Assembly: GCF_014268455.2 (NCBI RefSeq)
Contig: NZ_CP077085.1
Span: forward strand, 2,046,001 to 2,110,000
Source of the DNA: Pseudomonas shahriarae
GTDB taxonomy: Bacteria; Pseudomonadota; Gammaproteobacteria; Pseudomonadales; Pseudomonadaceae
Length of the DNA stretch: 64,000 nt
Reading direction: 5' to 3'
The translations under genes and the position numbers were made by a program. Under the pieces are notes generated by a model that was given only the letters and a program-made list of their open reading frames with translations, did no database searches and was not told where the DNA came from. Below, one piece after another: positions 25,080-32,440 of this stretch. Each line of letters starts with the position of its first letter. The stretch's first letter is position 1.

Positions 25080-27268
25080 GCAGCCGCCGCCTGACGCTCG
25101 GCGATTCTCCACGGGTCATTGGCCCGCGCCAGGGCAGCCATCGGCGGCGGGCTGACGCTGTTGCCGCACATATGCACCTGTTGGGTAATGGTGAAGGGCT
25201 TGCCGTCGGCGCCGTGGGTGATGATGTAGTCGGCTGGGAACCCCTGGGCCTTGTACAGCTCAGCCGGCTTGAGCATCCGCAGGCAGATATCGACGATCAC
25301 GTATGGCGTGCCCTGGACCATCACCGTGACGAGTGCCAGGCGATCCTTGGTGGTGATCGTGGGTGCCGGCGCATCGCAAGCGCTGACGTTCTCGGTGCCG
25401 TAGTAGCTGATCAGGAAGGCTGCAACGCGCAACGCACCAGCTTCATGCTCAGGCGACAGGGTGAGCGATACCAGGGAGCTCTTGCCGCCACCGCCTGCTG
25501 TAATGGTCGGTGCCGGTTCTTCCAGGCCCTGGCCAATACTGCCGCCGAATGCCCGCTCCATGAATGCGCTGACCAACCCGTGGTGCTGGCCGCCGGCGCT
25601 GATTGTGTGCAGCGGGTCGTTAGCGTCCCGTGCATCACAATTGCCGCGCATATGCACAAGGTGCGCCGTCGTTAGTGCGTGGTGCTGGCCTGTTGTCACC
25701 GTGGGCACCGGGCAGTCAAGGTCAGTCGGCGCGTGGCCGGTGGTATTCGTCACCAGAGTCGCTGTCACCAACTGCTGCTGGCTGCCGGTGTTGGTCACCG
25801 TAGTCATTGGATCGCGGATGTCCTTGGCGTGCACGGTGTTGAATCCGCCGTTGGCCTGGATCATCACCGCGGTGCTGACGGACTGCCCTCCGCCGCTGGC
25901 AGTGACGGTGCCCACCGGGCCGCAGATATCGTTAACCCCGTGGGAGCGGCGTTTGTTTGCGCCTGAGCCTTCGCCGTGGCCAGCTTGGACGATGCAGGCT
26001 GATGCCAGTGCGTGCTTCACGCCGCCGGCCACAACGGTGCCCAAGGGTTGATCAACGCCCGGCACCCGTGGCTCTTGTCCTGGGCGCTCGCCGTAGCCTG
26101 ATTGAATCAGCGTGGGGCTGATCAGTGTCAGCTCGCCGCGATTCGCGCACGTTACCGTGGGCAGAGGTTCGAGCGGGTCGTTAATCCTGACACTGCCCTG
26201 GTGCGTTGCAGGCGCGATAACCGGGCTGACAACCGAGAAGGCACCGCCCTTGGGATAGGATGTGATCGTGCGCAGCGGCTCGCCGGCGGACTGCACCGAC
26301 TCACCTGACCAGTTCGCAATCGGCACAATGAACGGCGCCGGGCTGTCGATGACAAACTTCTTCATGCCCTTGGCGACGCGGCGCAGCGTGGCGTCAGCAA
26401 GGTCTTTCTTGCGCCCGAAGATGCTTTTGCCCAGGTCGCTGAAGTCGATGCAGTCAGCGGCGGTCTTCCACTTCTGCTGGCCTTTGACCGGGTTCTTCGC
26501 GTGAGTTGGCTCAGGCCACACAATCGGTTGGCCGTCGCACCGAGCGATCATAAACAGGCGCTCCCGGCTGGTCGGGGCGCCGAAGTCGCACGCCCTGATC
26601 ACCTTCCACTCTACGACGTACCCCATGCCTTCCAGCAGGGCCACAAAGCGGCGCCAGGTGCGGCCGCGTTGCTTTGGGTCAGGCACAAGGAACTGGTTCG
26701 ATACCGGGACTTGCTCGCCCGGCGCTGCCACGCGGTTGGTGGTCTTTCCCTTCTTGGTTGGGTGCGGTACCTGGTCCAGCGTCACCACGCGGCCGGTGGC
26801 CTTGTCGCGCTTGGCGATCAACCGGCCCCATTGCAGGATCTGCTTCACGTTCTCCAGGCTGATCACCCTGGGGCGCTTCTTGCCTCCCCACTTCAAGCCG
26901 ATCCACGACAGGTTGCGGATCTCGCGCTTGCGCGGCTGACCGCCTGCTGCCTGGCTGTGGTGCGTACAGTCCGGAGACATGTGGAACCAGCCCACGGCCT
27001 TGCCGCCGCACTCGGTGTCAGGATCACCCTCGAAAACGTCGGTGGTGAAGTGCTGGGCACCCGGGTGGTTAACGGTATGCATGCTGATCGCCTGCGGGCT
27101 GTGGTTTTTCGCCACGTTCACCGCGCGGCCCAGGCCAATCTCCAAGCCGGTACCGGCGCCGCCTCCACCACAGAAGAAGTCGACAACGATCTCATCGTCC
27201 TGAGGGTTGAAGCCGAGTCCGTATTGGGTTTTGAAGTCGAAGGGGTGTTTCTTCTGTTGTGCGGACAT
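25076..27268 (-). CDS. DNA cytosine-5 methyltransferase with nine tandem motif repeats
   Basis: The 730-residue protein is long for a C5 MTase. Motif I is FFCGGGGAGTG (31-41). The motif IV region is MSPDCTHHS with Cys101 in the nucleophile position. Motif VI is SLENV (137-141), motif VIII APTSRERLF (231-239), and motifs IX-X are LKPAELYKAQGFP and CGNSVSPP (666-708). Between VIII and IX, residues 331-656 hold nine repeats of a P-x-x-T-[IV]-[ST] unit spaced 32-49 residues apart. That region normally contains the target-recognition domain. The enzyme probably protects phage DNA from host restriction. Its specificity is unknown. Confidence 0.9.
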   Translation of the reverse strand: MSAQQKKHPFDFKTQYGLGFNPQDDEIVVDFFCGGGGAGTGLEIGLGRAVNVAKNHSPQAISMHTVNHPGAQHFTTDVFEGDPDTECGGKAVGWFHMSPDCTHHSQAAGGQPRKREIRNLSWIGLKWGGKKRPRVISLENVKQILQWGRLIAKRDKATGRVVTLDQVPHPTKKGKTTNRVAAPGEQVPVSNQFLVPDPKQRGRTWRRFVALLEGMGYVVEWKVIRACDFGAPTSRERLFMIARCDGQPIVWPEPTHAKNPVKGQQKWKTAADCIDFSDLGKSIFGRKKDLADATLRRVAKGMKKFVIDSPAPFIVPIANWSGESVQSAGEPLRTITSYPKGGAFSVVSPVIAPATHQGSVRINDPLEPLPTVTCANRGELTLISPTLIQSGYGERPGQEPRVPGVDQPLGTVVAGGVKHALASACIVQAGHGEGSGANKRRSHGVNDICGPVGTVTASGGGQSVSTAVMIQANGGFNTVHAKDIRDPMTTVTNTGSQQQLVTATLVTNTTGHAPTDLDCPVPTVTTGQHHALTTAHLVHMRGNCDARDANDPLHTISAGGQHHGLVSAFMERAFGGSIGQGLEEPAPTITAGGGGKSSLVSLTLSPEHEAGALRVAAFLISYYGTENVSACDAPAPTITTKDRLALVTVMVQGTPYVIVDICLRMLKPAELYKAQGFPADYIITHGADGKPFTITQQVHMCGNSVSPPPMAALARANDPWRIAERQAAAA

Positions 27269-27342
27269 AGGGGATCCTCGCCGGCTGGCGTGATTCGTTA
27301 ATGTGGGGTATTAGTTAAAGTGAAATCGAGGAATAAATTTTA

Positions 27343-28074
27343 TTGAGAGCGGTCATGGAACGATACGAAGATATACAAGAATTGTTTGATACCTTGGATC
27401 GTAATCTCGTTGAGCTAAGTGCGAGCTATGACTCGGCTCGCTTCAATGAAGAGCAAGCTACCGCGCTTCGGCCTCTGGTCAAATCGATAGTCTCCGATCT
27501 TAGAAGTGTCTTGGATTATTCGGCACATACAATTTATGAAGCTTATTCAACAAAGCACTTTGTAGGATATTTTCCTTTTGGCGAAGATGAGGCTGGATTC
27601 GTAAAGGCGGTAAAATGCAACCTGAACGGATTGCAAGTTCAGAGACCCGACCTTTATGCGCTTGTCGAGAGTATTCAGCCACACAAGGCGGCTAACCCTT
27701 GGCTTCATACCCTATGCAAGATCGCCGCACTTACAAAGCACAGGGAGTTGGGCAAGCAGCGCAGAGTGAATTCTGGTTCCGTGAGGACAGAAATAGGATG
27801 TTTTGTGACCTCCGAAGGCGGGTCAATAATTCTCAATGGCGTGAAGTATAACGGTACGGTCATTGGGGGAGGGAAGCCAGTCGTGATTTCGGAGAATAGG
27901 TCACTTAAGGAAATTGAATCTGACTTCAACATGCCTATAAAAGGAGTCCGCGAGTACGGTAAAGTAGCATTCTATCTGGATGGGTTCGATGTTGATGCTC
28001 TAGAGTTATTATCTACTGCGCGACAGCGTATTGGAGTTTTTGTCGAAAGTCTCAAGTTGGCAGTAGGTGGGTAG
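27343..28074 (+). CDS. AT-rich plus-strand cargo gene, unknown function
   Basis: The 243-residue protein is soluble and mostly helical in the first half (VERY EDIQELFDTLDRNLVELS pattern). A conserved-looking central stretch (SIQPHKAANPWLHTLCKIAALTKHRELG) and a beta-rich second half with GGSIILNGVKYNGTVIGGG follow. There is no signal or TM segment. The start is a TTG at 27343 with GAGGA 10 nt upstream, or the ATG at 27355. It is clearly more AT-rich than its neighbours and transcribed against the leftward operon, the pattern of a horizontally acquired moron. I do not recognise the family. Confidence 0.72.
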   Translation: MRAVMERYEDIQELFDTLDRNLVELSASYDSARFNEEQATALRPLVKSIVSDLRSVLDYSAHTIYEAYSTKHFVGYFPFGEDEAGFVKAVKCNLNGLQVQRPDLYALVESIQPHKAANPWLHTLCKIAALTKHRELGKQRRVNSGSVRTEIGCFVTSEGGSIILNGVKYNGTVIGGGKPVVISENRSLKEIESDFNMPIKGVREYGKVAFYLDGFDVDALELLSTARQRIGVFVESLKLAVGG

Positions 28075-28126
28075 GTCGAATGATTGTCACGACCTCTGTT
28101 AGTTAAAACTCTCAAAGGCGATTGCC

Positions 28127-28489
28127 TTATGGGCTGATTATTTCATCCTCAGCTTCGGGCGGATCGTCGGCGAGCGAATTCAATCCTGCCTCCCGGATGA
28201 GGCGAGACACCTTTTCAGTAACAACAAAAGGTGTCGTGACACACTTGAGCATCTGCGCCGCCGTTTCAAAGTCGGCGGCGATCACGTTGCGCAGCAGGGT
28301 CTGGTGCACCTCTTGCTGATTGTTGAAGCCGTGCTGCTTCATCAGGCGCTTGAGGTCGGCCTTGAAGATGCCGGCTACCTCAATCGTAAATTTCTCGACG
28401 CCCAATGCAGCGTCTTTCGCCGCCGCCTTCTCGCGCTTGCGGCGCTGCTTCAACGCTTCCGCCGTCGGCTGCTGCTGTTCCTCGGCCAT
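28127..28489 (-). CDS. Hypothetical phage protein, 120 aa
   Basis: A charged N-terminus (EALKQRRKREKAAAKDAALG) precedes a helical core (GIFKADLKRLMKQHGFNNQQEVHQTLLRNVIAADF) that could be a small DNA-binding fold. The tail is acidic (DDPPEAEDE). No family is named. Confidence 0.62.
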   Translation of the reverse strand: MAEEQQQPTAEALKQRRKREKAAAKDAALGVEKFTIEVAGIFKADLKRLMKQHGFNNQQEVHQTLLRNVIAADFETAAQMLKCVTTPFVVTEKVSRLIREAGLNSLADDPPEAEDEIISP

Positions 28490-28570
28490 GGCCTACCTCT
28501 TCGGTTTGATGTGCAGGCAAATCAAGCCATGCCTGCCGCCGGCGTTGCCGCACTTGGTTGTTGATGCGCT

Positions 28571-28885
28571 TCACAGGCTGTCGGCGAACTTGAAGCCGTT
28601 TTCCTGAGCGATCAGCCTGGCCCGCTTGCTGTCGGTGCCGAACTCTTTGGCGGCCTCGATAGCAGTCAGGCCTGCCTCGGCCAGTTCCTTCAGCCTGGGC
28701 GCATCCTTGTCGCGGGCAGCCTTCAGCTTGATGCTGCGGGTGCTTTTGATCGGGCCGCCGACTTCACCGCTGACGCCGCTGGCAATCTGCTCCGCCTTGT
28801 TGCCCGCGCCGAAGAATGCGTCCATCTGGCGATGTAGATCGGCGATCACTGCGTCTTTCGGGTTGGCCATTGGGACGCCGATCAT
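28571..28885 (-). CDS. Hypothetical phage protein with HTH-like C-terminus
   Basis: The 104-residue protein ends in AEAGLTAIEAAKEFGTDSKRARLIAQENGFKF, a helix-turn-helix-like pattern. The start at 28885 is supported by a 4-bp overlap with the preceding gene's stop; MANPKD at 28870 is the alternative. It may bind DNA; its role is unknown. Confidence 0.62.
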   Translation of the reverse strand: MIGVPMANPKDAVIADLHRQMDAFFGAGNKAEQIASGVSGEVGGPIKSTRSIKLKAARDKDAPRLKELAEAGLTAIEAAKEFGTDSKRARLIAQENGFKFADSL

Positions 28886-29154
28886 TGCGACCTACCAGCA
28901 AGGCGATTCGCCTTTTCTTCAAACTGCATGGCGATGTCGTAGGCCGCTTTAAACGTCTCACGGAAGGCACGAGTCTTGCCGCTGCTCAACTCGATAACGC
29001 GGTACATGCCACCGCTTTCGCTCGACACCTGGAAGCGAACCTTCTTGGCCGGCATGACTCCCTCCAGGCGATCGAAGAAGTCAGCGCGTGCTGCGTGGGT
29101 TTTGCGAAGCAGTGCACCGAGTTCGTCGATGCGGTCTTGAAATGATGGATGCAT
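28882..29154 (-). CDS. Hypothetical phage protein, 90 aa
   Basis: It starts MHPSFQDRIDELGALLRKTHAARADFFDRLEG, helical. A beta segment (KVRFQVSSESGGMYRVIEL) and a final helix follow. No motif was recognised. It is the first gene downstream of an intrinsic terminator at 29257-29284, so it may be served by readthrough or its own promoter. Confidence 0.62.
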   Translation of the reverse strand: MHPSFQDRIDELGALLRKTHAARADFFDRLEGVMPAKKVRFQVSSESGGMYRVIELSSGKTRAFRETFKAAYDIAMQFEEKANRLAGRSQ

Positions 29155-29256
29155 GTCTGATCCTCGGTGTGGGTTGCGTGTATTCGTCAGCACCCTGACC
29201 GCCTGGCGGGTGCCGGTGGGCCCAGGGGAGGGTGCTGACGGGTAAACGCGAGATGT

Positions 29257-29284
29257 GAAAAAGCCCGAGGATTCCCCGGGCTTT
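29257..29284 (-). terminator. Leftward intrinsic terminator in the early operon
   Basis: AAAGCCCG and CGGGCTTT pair around a 9-nt loop, and the leftward transcript ends in a U5 tract. It lies within the PL operon, so readthrough or antitermination would be needed to reach the genes beyond. Confidence 0.85.
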
Positions 29285-29420
29285 AGGTGCGTTTCGTAGA
29301 CCTCCCTACGTCACGCGGTCGACGCTTTGGCGTCTAGGGTTCGTTGTGGTTCACATGGCTGCCAATCCTCCGTGCCGGGTGGGTTGAATGCAGGTGGGCG
29401 GTTATAGGCCGCGATTTCGT

Positions 29421-29546
29421 CCGCATTGGATATAGCTCGAATCCCTCCGTGTGTTGCCCGTCTACGCCGCGACAAAATCCGCTCTGGCTCAGGACAAGGT
29501 GGCCACCCTGCTATCACGACAGAGGACCGAGCTATATCCGATGCGG
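29421..29546. repeat. Imperfect 19-bp inverted repeat with 88-bp spacer
   Basis: The left arm starts CCGCATTGGATATAG at 29421. The right arm ends with its complement, carrying CGG in place of the TGG-derived base, at 29546. Only one mismatch in 19 positions is unlikely by chance at this spacing. Confidence 0.7.
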
Positions 29547-29608
29547 CCTGGTGCTGGGGAGTGCCAGGGCCTCGGGCAGTTAACGACAGGCTGTCGTGGC
29601 GCTGGTTG

Positions 29609-29755
29609 TCAGGTCTGCACAAGTTCGTAGCCACCGGAGCCGTAGGCTTTGGTCAGGCGCTCATTCACCTGGTCCAGCGAGTAGGCAATTCCGCCATGGC
29701 CTCTTGGGCCTTTGTAGATGTACATTCCGTTCTTCACTTCATAGGTAAATCGCAT
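29609..29755 (-). CDS. Small phage protein, 48 aa
   Basis: MRFTYEVKNGMYIYKGPRG begins a 48-residue frame ending GGYELVQT. GGAG lies 8 nt before the ATG. The composition looks like a genuine beta-rich small protein. Its start codon is only 11 bp from that of the divergent gene at 29767, so the two ribosome sites lie inside or beside each other's coding start. Confidence 0.6.
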   Translation of the reverse strand: MRFTYEVKNGMYIYKGPRGHGGIAYSLDQVNERLTKAYGSGGYELVQT

Positions 29756-29766
29756 AGGGGCACTCC

Positions 29767-29976
29767 ATGGTCGGAAAAATTGATCCACGTTACGGCGCGG
29801 AGGTTTATTTGTCGGAGGCGGGTAAGGTCTGCATCAGACAGGACCAAGGTACCGGCGACGATTTGGTGCTGATCTTTGAAGAGGAAGAGGTTGATTCTTT
29901 AATCCTGCTGCTGAACCAGGCAAAGACAGACCTGGCAGAAGAGCGCCGAGTTGCCGAGGAAAACGAGGCAAACTGA
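29767..29976 (+). CDS. Small plus-strand phage protein, 69 aa
   Basis: MVGKIDPRYGAEVYLSEAGKVCIRQ starts a beta-rich half. An acidic helix (EEEEVDSLILLLNQAKTDLAEE) follows. It runs against the PL operon. AGGGG lies 7 nt before the ATG. The function is unknown. Confidence 0.6.
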   Translation: MVGKIDPRYGAEVYLSEAGKVCIRQDQGTGDDLVLIFEEEEVDSLILLLNQAKTDLAEERRVAEENEAN

Positions 29977-30360
29977 TCAGGCTGTGAGGGTGGGGCGCTC
30001 GGCTTGACGCACCATCCTGACTTGCGCTGTACGCCGCTCCGGCGTTCGGCGATCCCGGCGCATTGCGTCGTCACCGATCATTGCGTGCATGGCGATCAGG
30101 CTGGCCAGGACAAAGCACATTGGCGAGATGATCTGCCGGCGCATGGCCTCGGCCACCATCGCGGTCTGGCGAGTTACGCCAAGCTTGAACATGGCGCAGG
30201 AAAGGCGCTTGGCCACGGTGCAGGCCGCCACGCCGTGCAGCCTGGCTATTTCCTTTGCCGTCTTGCCCTGGGCAGCGGACAACAAGTACTGAAGTTCTCG
30301 CGGCGCAAGACCACGGCCGAGATGACCCTTCCATGCGCCGTTAACGATTGTTGCTTCCAT
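29977..30360 (-). CDS. LuxR-type HTH regulator, first gene of the PL operon
   Basis: The 127-residue protein starts at 30360 (MEATIVNGAWKG), with GGGAG 9 nt upstream. Residues about 17-75 form a GerE/LuxR helix-turn-helix: LAPRELQYLLSAAQGKTAKEIARLHGVAACTVAKRL. There is no receiver or autoinducer domain. It is the first gene after PL, the slot occupied by the antiterminator N in lambda. It may activate phage genes. A short hydrophobic segment (SPMCFVLASLIAMHAM) follows the HTH. Confidence 0.8.
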   Translation of the reverse strand: MEATIVNGAWKGHLGRGLAPRELQYLLSAAQGKTAKEIARLHGVAACTVAKRLSCAMFKLGVTRQTAMVAEAMRRQIISPMCFVLASLIAMHAMIGDDAMRRDRRTPERRTAQVRMVRQAERPTLTA

Positions 30361-30632
30361 CGTTGTGACTCCCGGTTGTTTTCCGAAAGCGCCCGATACA
30401 GGCGCTGACGTGAAATCTTCTGGTGTCGCTTGCCGGCTTCCCGCTACTGGCGCTGCCGCCGGCCCCATCAAATTGTTCGTCCAGCCGCGGGCCTTTCGGC
30501 TTGTTCTCCCGCTGGATAACTCGTCTTGGTGTTTTACGCTGCACACCCGGGTCAGTTGCCAACCCTCTGAACCGTTGAGGCCGGTTCATCGCTGCCTTCC
30601 ATCTGGCCGGTTGTTATCCGGCGATGGAGCAA
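30361..30632. other. PL leader, no gene seen
   Basis: This is a transcribed leader of about 270 nt between PL and the LuxR-type gene. Open frames here have no ribosome site. A degenerate operator-like sequence (ATCCGGCGAT near 30616-30625) may be a third OL site. A leader this long leaves room for an antitermination or RNA-regulatory element. Confidence 0.45.
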
Positions 30633-30675
30633 ACAATACCTCCGGTATTTATAATGGTCAATACCGCCGGTCATG
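30633..30675 (-). promoter_or_regulatory. PL promoter and OL operators
   Basis: Leftward promoter: TTGACC (30656-30661 on the complement), 17-bp spacer, TATTGT (30633-30638). Two 17-bp operators overlap it: 30634-30650 (CAATACCTCCGGTATTT) and 30659-30675 (CAATACCGCCGGTCATG). Their centres are 25 bp apart. The operators share their core with those in OR, so one repressor should control both. Confidence 0.82.
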
Positions 30676-30693
30676 TATTTTTTAGAAGGCAAC

Positions 30694-30717
30694 AAAAAGC
30701 CCGCTCAGTGGCGGGCT
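30694..30717 (-). terminator. Second terminator behind the immunity operon
   Basis: AGCCCGC/GCGGGCT stem with a 6-nt loop and a leftward U5 tract. With the hairpin at 30743-30771 it forms a double stop between the repressor operon and PL. Confidence 0.85.
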
Positions 30718-30742
30718 ATGGATTCAGATCGGGAAGGGCAGA

Positions 30743-30771
30743 AACAAGAAGCCCGGCGCTGGGCCGGGCTT
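30743..30771 (-). terminator. First terminator behind the immunity operon
   Basis: AAGCCCGGC/GCCGGGCTT is a perfect 9-bp stem with a 5-nt loop, followed leftward by an interrupted U tract (TTCTTGTTTC). It is 15 bp after the stop of the coiled-coil gene. Confidence 0.8.
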
Positions 30772-30786
30772 ATTAAAGCGAGTGAA

Positions 30787-31344
30787 TTATCCCAGTAGGT
30801 GCTTTGCGGCCGCGCCAAGTGCTGCCGATGCAAGGGCGCCAATCACGACGGCAGCACCAAGGTACTTGGCCATGGTGACCTTTATCCCGTTCACATCATC
30901 GGACACCTTTTTGGTGTCAGTTTTTATGCTGCTCACATCCTTTTCAATGCGGTCAAATCTGGCCTCAGAAATTTTTTCCCAGGCCTTATCGCGTTCAGCC
31001 TGAGCAGCGAGGAAGCCAGAAAACTTTTCTGAAAGCGCCGCGTCTCTTGCGGCTTGCTCAAAGCGGAAGGATTCTTGGCGCAGATCAACTTCTCGACGGA
31101 CTTGTTCATCGCGAAGTGCAAGCTCACTCTTGTAGTCGAGCACGCGCTTTTCGGCATCGTACTCCATTCTGTCGATGCGCTTATCCATCCGCTCTTCAAT
31201 GGCAGACAAAGTGGAGCTCAGTTCTTCGCGAGTAATATCGTTCATTACCCCAGTATGGCCCTTGGGTTTAACCCTGTCACCCATCACGTATGTAGACTTC
31301 GGGAGATGACCATCACTGAAAAGTCTGCCGCTATAATTATCCAT
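30787..31344 (-). CDS. Coiled-coil protein with C-terminal TM helix, rexB-like position
   Basis: The 185-residue protein has an N-terminal segment with RLFSDGHLPK and a long charged coiled coil (about 40-155, rich in Glu, Arg and Lys, many heptads). A C-terminal hydrophobic helix AKYLGAAVVIGALASAALGAA makes it a tail-anchored inner-membrane candidate. The ATG at 31344 overlaps the zinc-ribbon gene's stop by 8 bp, so the two are translated as a pair; MNDITREEL at 31245 is an alternative start. It is the last gene of the repressor operon. Function is not known. Position suggests lysogen-expressed exclusion or immunity. Confidence 0.78.
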   Translation of the reverse strand: MDNYSGRLFSDGHLPKSTYVMGDRVKPKGHTGVMNDITREELSSTLSAIEERMDKRIDRMEYDAEKRVLDYKSELALRDEQVRREVDLRQESFRFEQAARDAALSEKFSGFLAAQAERDKAWEKISEARFDRIEKDVSSIKTDTKKVSDDVNGIKVTMAKYLGAAVVIGALASAALGAAAKHLLG

Positions 31345-31612
31345 TTTTGTCTTTGCCCGGATTCTGAGAAATCCAATCCGCAATAAATTTTGCCCTGTGC
31401 TCTCTCACGAAACCACAATTGTTACACTCTAGAGCAAGGTTGTACGCTGGCTCGGCGCCAAAGGAAGCCCCAAGCGGCATGAGAAAAACAGATTCATCGT
31501 CGCCCTCTGCGAAAGGTACGATCCATTTTTCAGATCCGCAGCAGGGGCATTTAGCCTTATCGGTCTTGGCTAACAAAAATCTGATGGCGTCTTCGAACAA
31601 TATTTTCATCAT
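31337..31612 (-). CDS. Zinc-ribbon protein in the repressor operon, rexA-like position
   Basis: The 91-residue protein has two CxxC knuckles, KCPCCGSEKW (near 21-30) and ECNNCGF (near 65-71), separated by a hydrophobic beta-rich stretch. This is a typical treble-clef or zinc-ribbon spacing. The ATGATG start has AAAGGG just upstream. It starts 30 bp after the repressor stop with no terminator between them, and overlaps the following coiled-coil gene by 8 bp. It is AT-richer than the phage average. Function is not known. Confidence 0.8.
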   Translation of the reverse strand: MMKILFEDAIRFLLAKTDKAKCPCCGSEKWIVPFAEGDDESVFLMPLGASFGAEPAYNLALECNNCGFVREHRAKFIADWISQNPGKDKNG

Positions 31613-31642
31613 AATCCCTTTGATACGTCCAAATATCAGCCC

Positions 31643-32431
31643 TCATAGCATCCCGCCACGCCAAACCACGCGACCGATGATGCGAACCTCGTTTATCTCC
31701 CCGTCCCTCAAGGTCTCGTCGCCGTAGCGCGCCTTGTCCGGGTTGTCACTGCGAATGATCCAGCCGTCGAAGTCCGACTTCACCAGGCGTTTCACGATCG
31801 TCCCTTTGGACGCGCTTTGCATGGCGAAGATCTGACCGTCCTTCGGTTCGATTTTCGACTCGTCAATCAGCAGAACATCGCCATTATTGATGGCGGGCTC
31901 CATGCTGTTGCCGTTGGCATAAATCACGTCCAGGTGCCGCTGGTTGAGATTGTTTGCGCGCAGCCACTCCGACTTGAAAGCCATCACCCCTCGGATCTCG
32001 ACGTGCGAGTTCTCTTCACCGTCTCCTGTCGATCCGCGGGCCGTCAGCTGCAGCACGCCGGTGTAGTTCTTGTCGTCGGCGAGATCAAAATTTCGCGGCG
32101 GAATGCGGTTGTCGGCTGCCGAGTCGTCACTGTGACGCCCTGGAACGCCCGAGGTCATCTTCTCTATCTGAGCTGCAAGAGTTGGGCTTATTTCTGAAAC
32201 CGGGACCTGGAGCGCCCTGGCAAAAACAACCGCAGCATTGATGCTAAGCGCGGTTCGCCCATTCATGAAATGGCTCACAGCGCCCTGCGTAACTCCGTCG
32301 CCAAGCTCTCCCGCAATCTTTTCCTGGGTCAGCTTCAGCTCTCCACGTTTCGCCTGGAAAAGCGCTTTCAGTCGAGCACTGTCTTGGAGCTGCCAATCGG
32401 ACAGCGGGAGCCTTCGGGAATCTTTCTTCAT
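31643..32431 (-). CDS. Phage repressor, CI-like with S24 peptidase domain
   Basis: The 262-residue protein has an N-terminal Cro/CI helix-turn-helix (KLTQEKIAGELGDGVTQGAVSHFMNGRTALS, 33-63), a linker (about 90-150), and a LexA-type S24 domain. The dyad is Ser176 in NGNSMEP and Lys214 in TIVKRL. It should hold PL and PR shut and activate its own PRM. No Ala-Gly or Cys-Gly dipeptide is present in the linker where RecA-stimulated self-cleavage usually occurs. Cleavage may use another bond, or induction may rely on an antirepressor. Confidence 0.93.
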   Translation of the reverse strand: MKKDSRRLPLSDWQLQDSARLKALFQAKRGELKLTQEKIAGELGDGVTQGAVSHFMNGRTALSINAAVVFARALQVPVSEISPTLAAQIEKMTSGVPGRHSDDSAADNRIPPRNFDLADDKNYTGVLQLTARGSTGDGEENSHVEIRGVMAFKSEWLRANNLNQRHLDVIYANGNSMEPAINNGDVLLIDESKIEPKDGQIFAMQSASKGTIVKRLVKSDFDGWIIRSDNPDKARYGDETLRDGEINEVRIIGRVVWRGGML

Positions 32432-32440
32432 CTGCTGATG

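Larger units (their letters stand above)
29155..29608. other. 454-bp stretch with a large inverted repeat and a terminator
   Basis: No convincing gene is present. A GTG-started open frame on the minus strand (29311-29634) exists but has poor start context. The stretch holds an imperfect 19-bp inverted repeat (29421-29439 and 29528-29546, one mismatch), a small CGACAG/CTGTCG hairpin near 29587, and a leftward terminator. This would suit a structured non-coding RNA or an mRNA leader. Confidence 0.5.

Noticed and set aside
29421..29546. A tRNA-like reading of the GCTCGAATCC segment
   Set aside because: It resembles a T-loop, but flanking bases do not form a T-stem, acceptor or anticodon arm.
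29311..29634. A 107-codon GTG-started minus-strand frame in the geneless stretch
   Set aside because: The start overlaps the 48-codon gene, there is no ribosome site, and it contains both arms of the inverted repeat. Kept as a possibility but not called.
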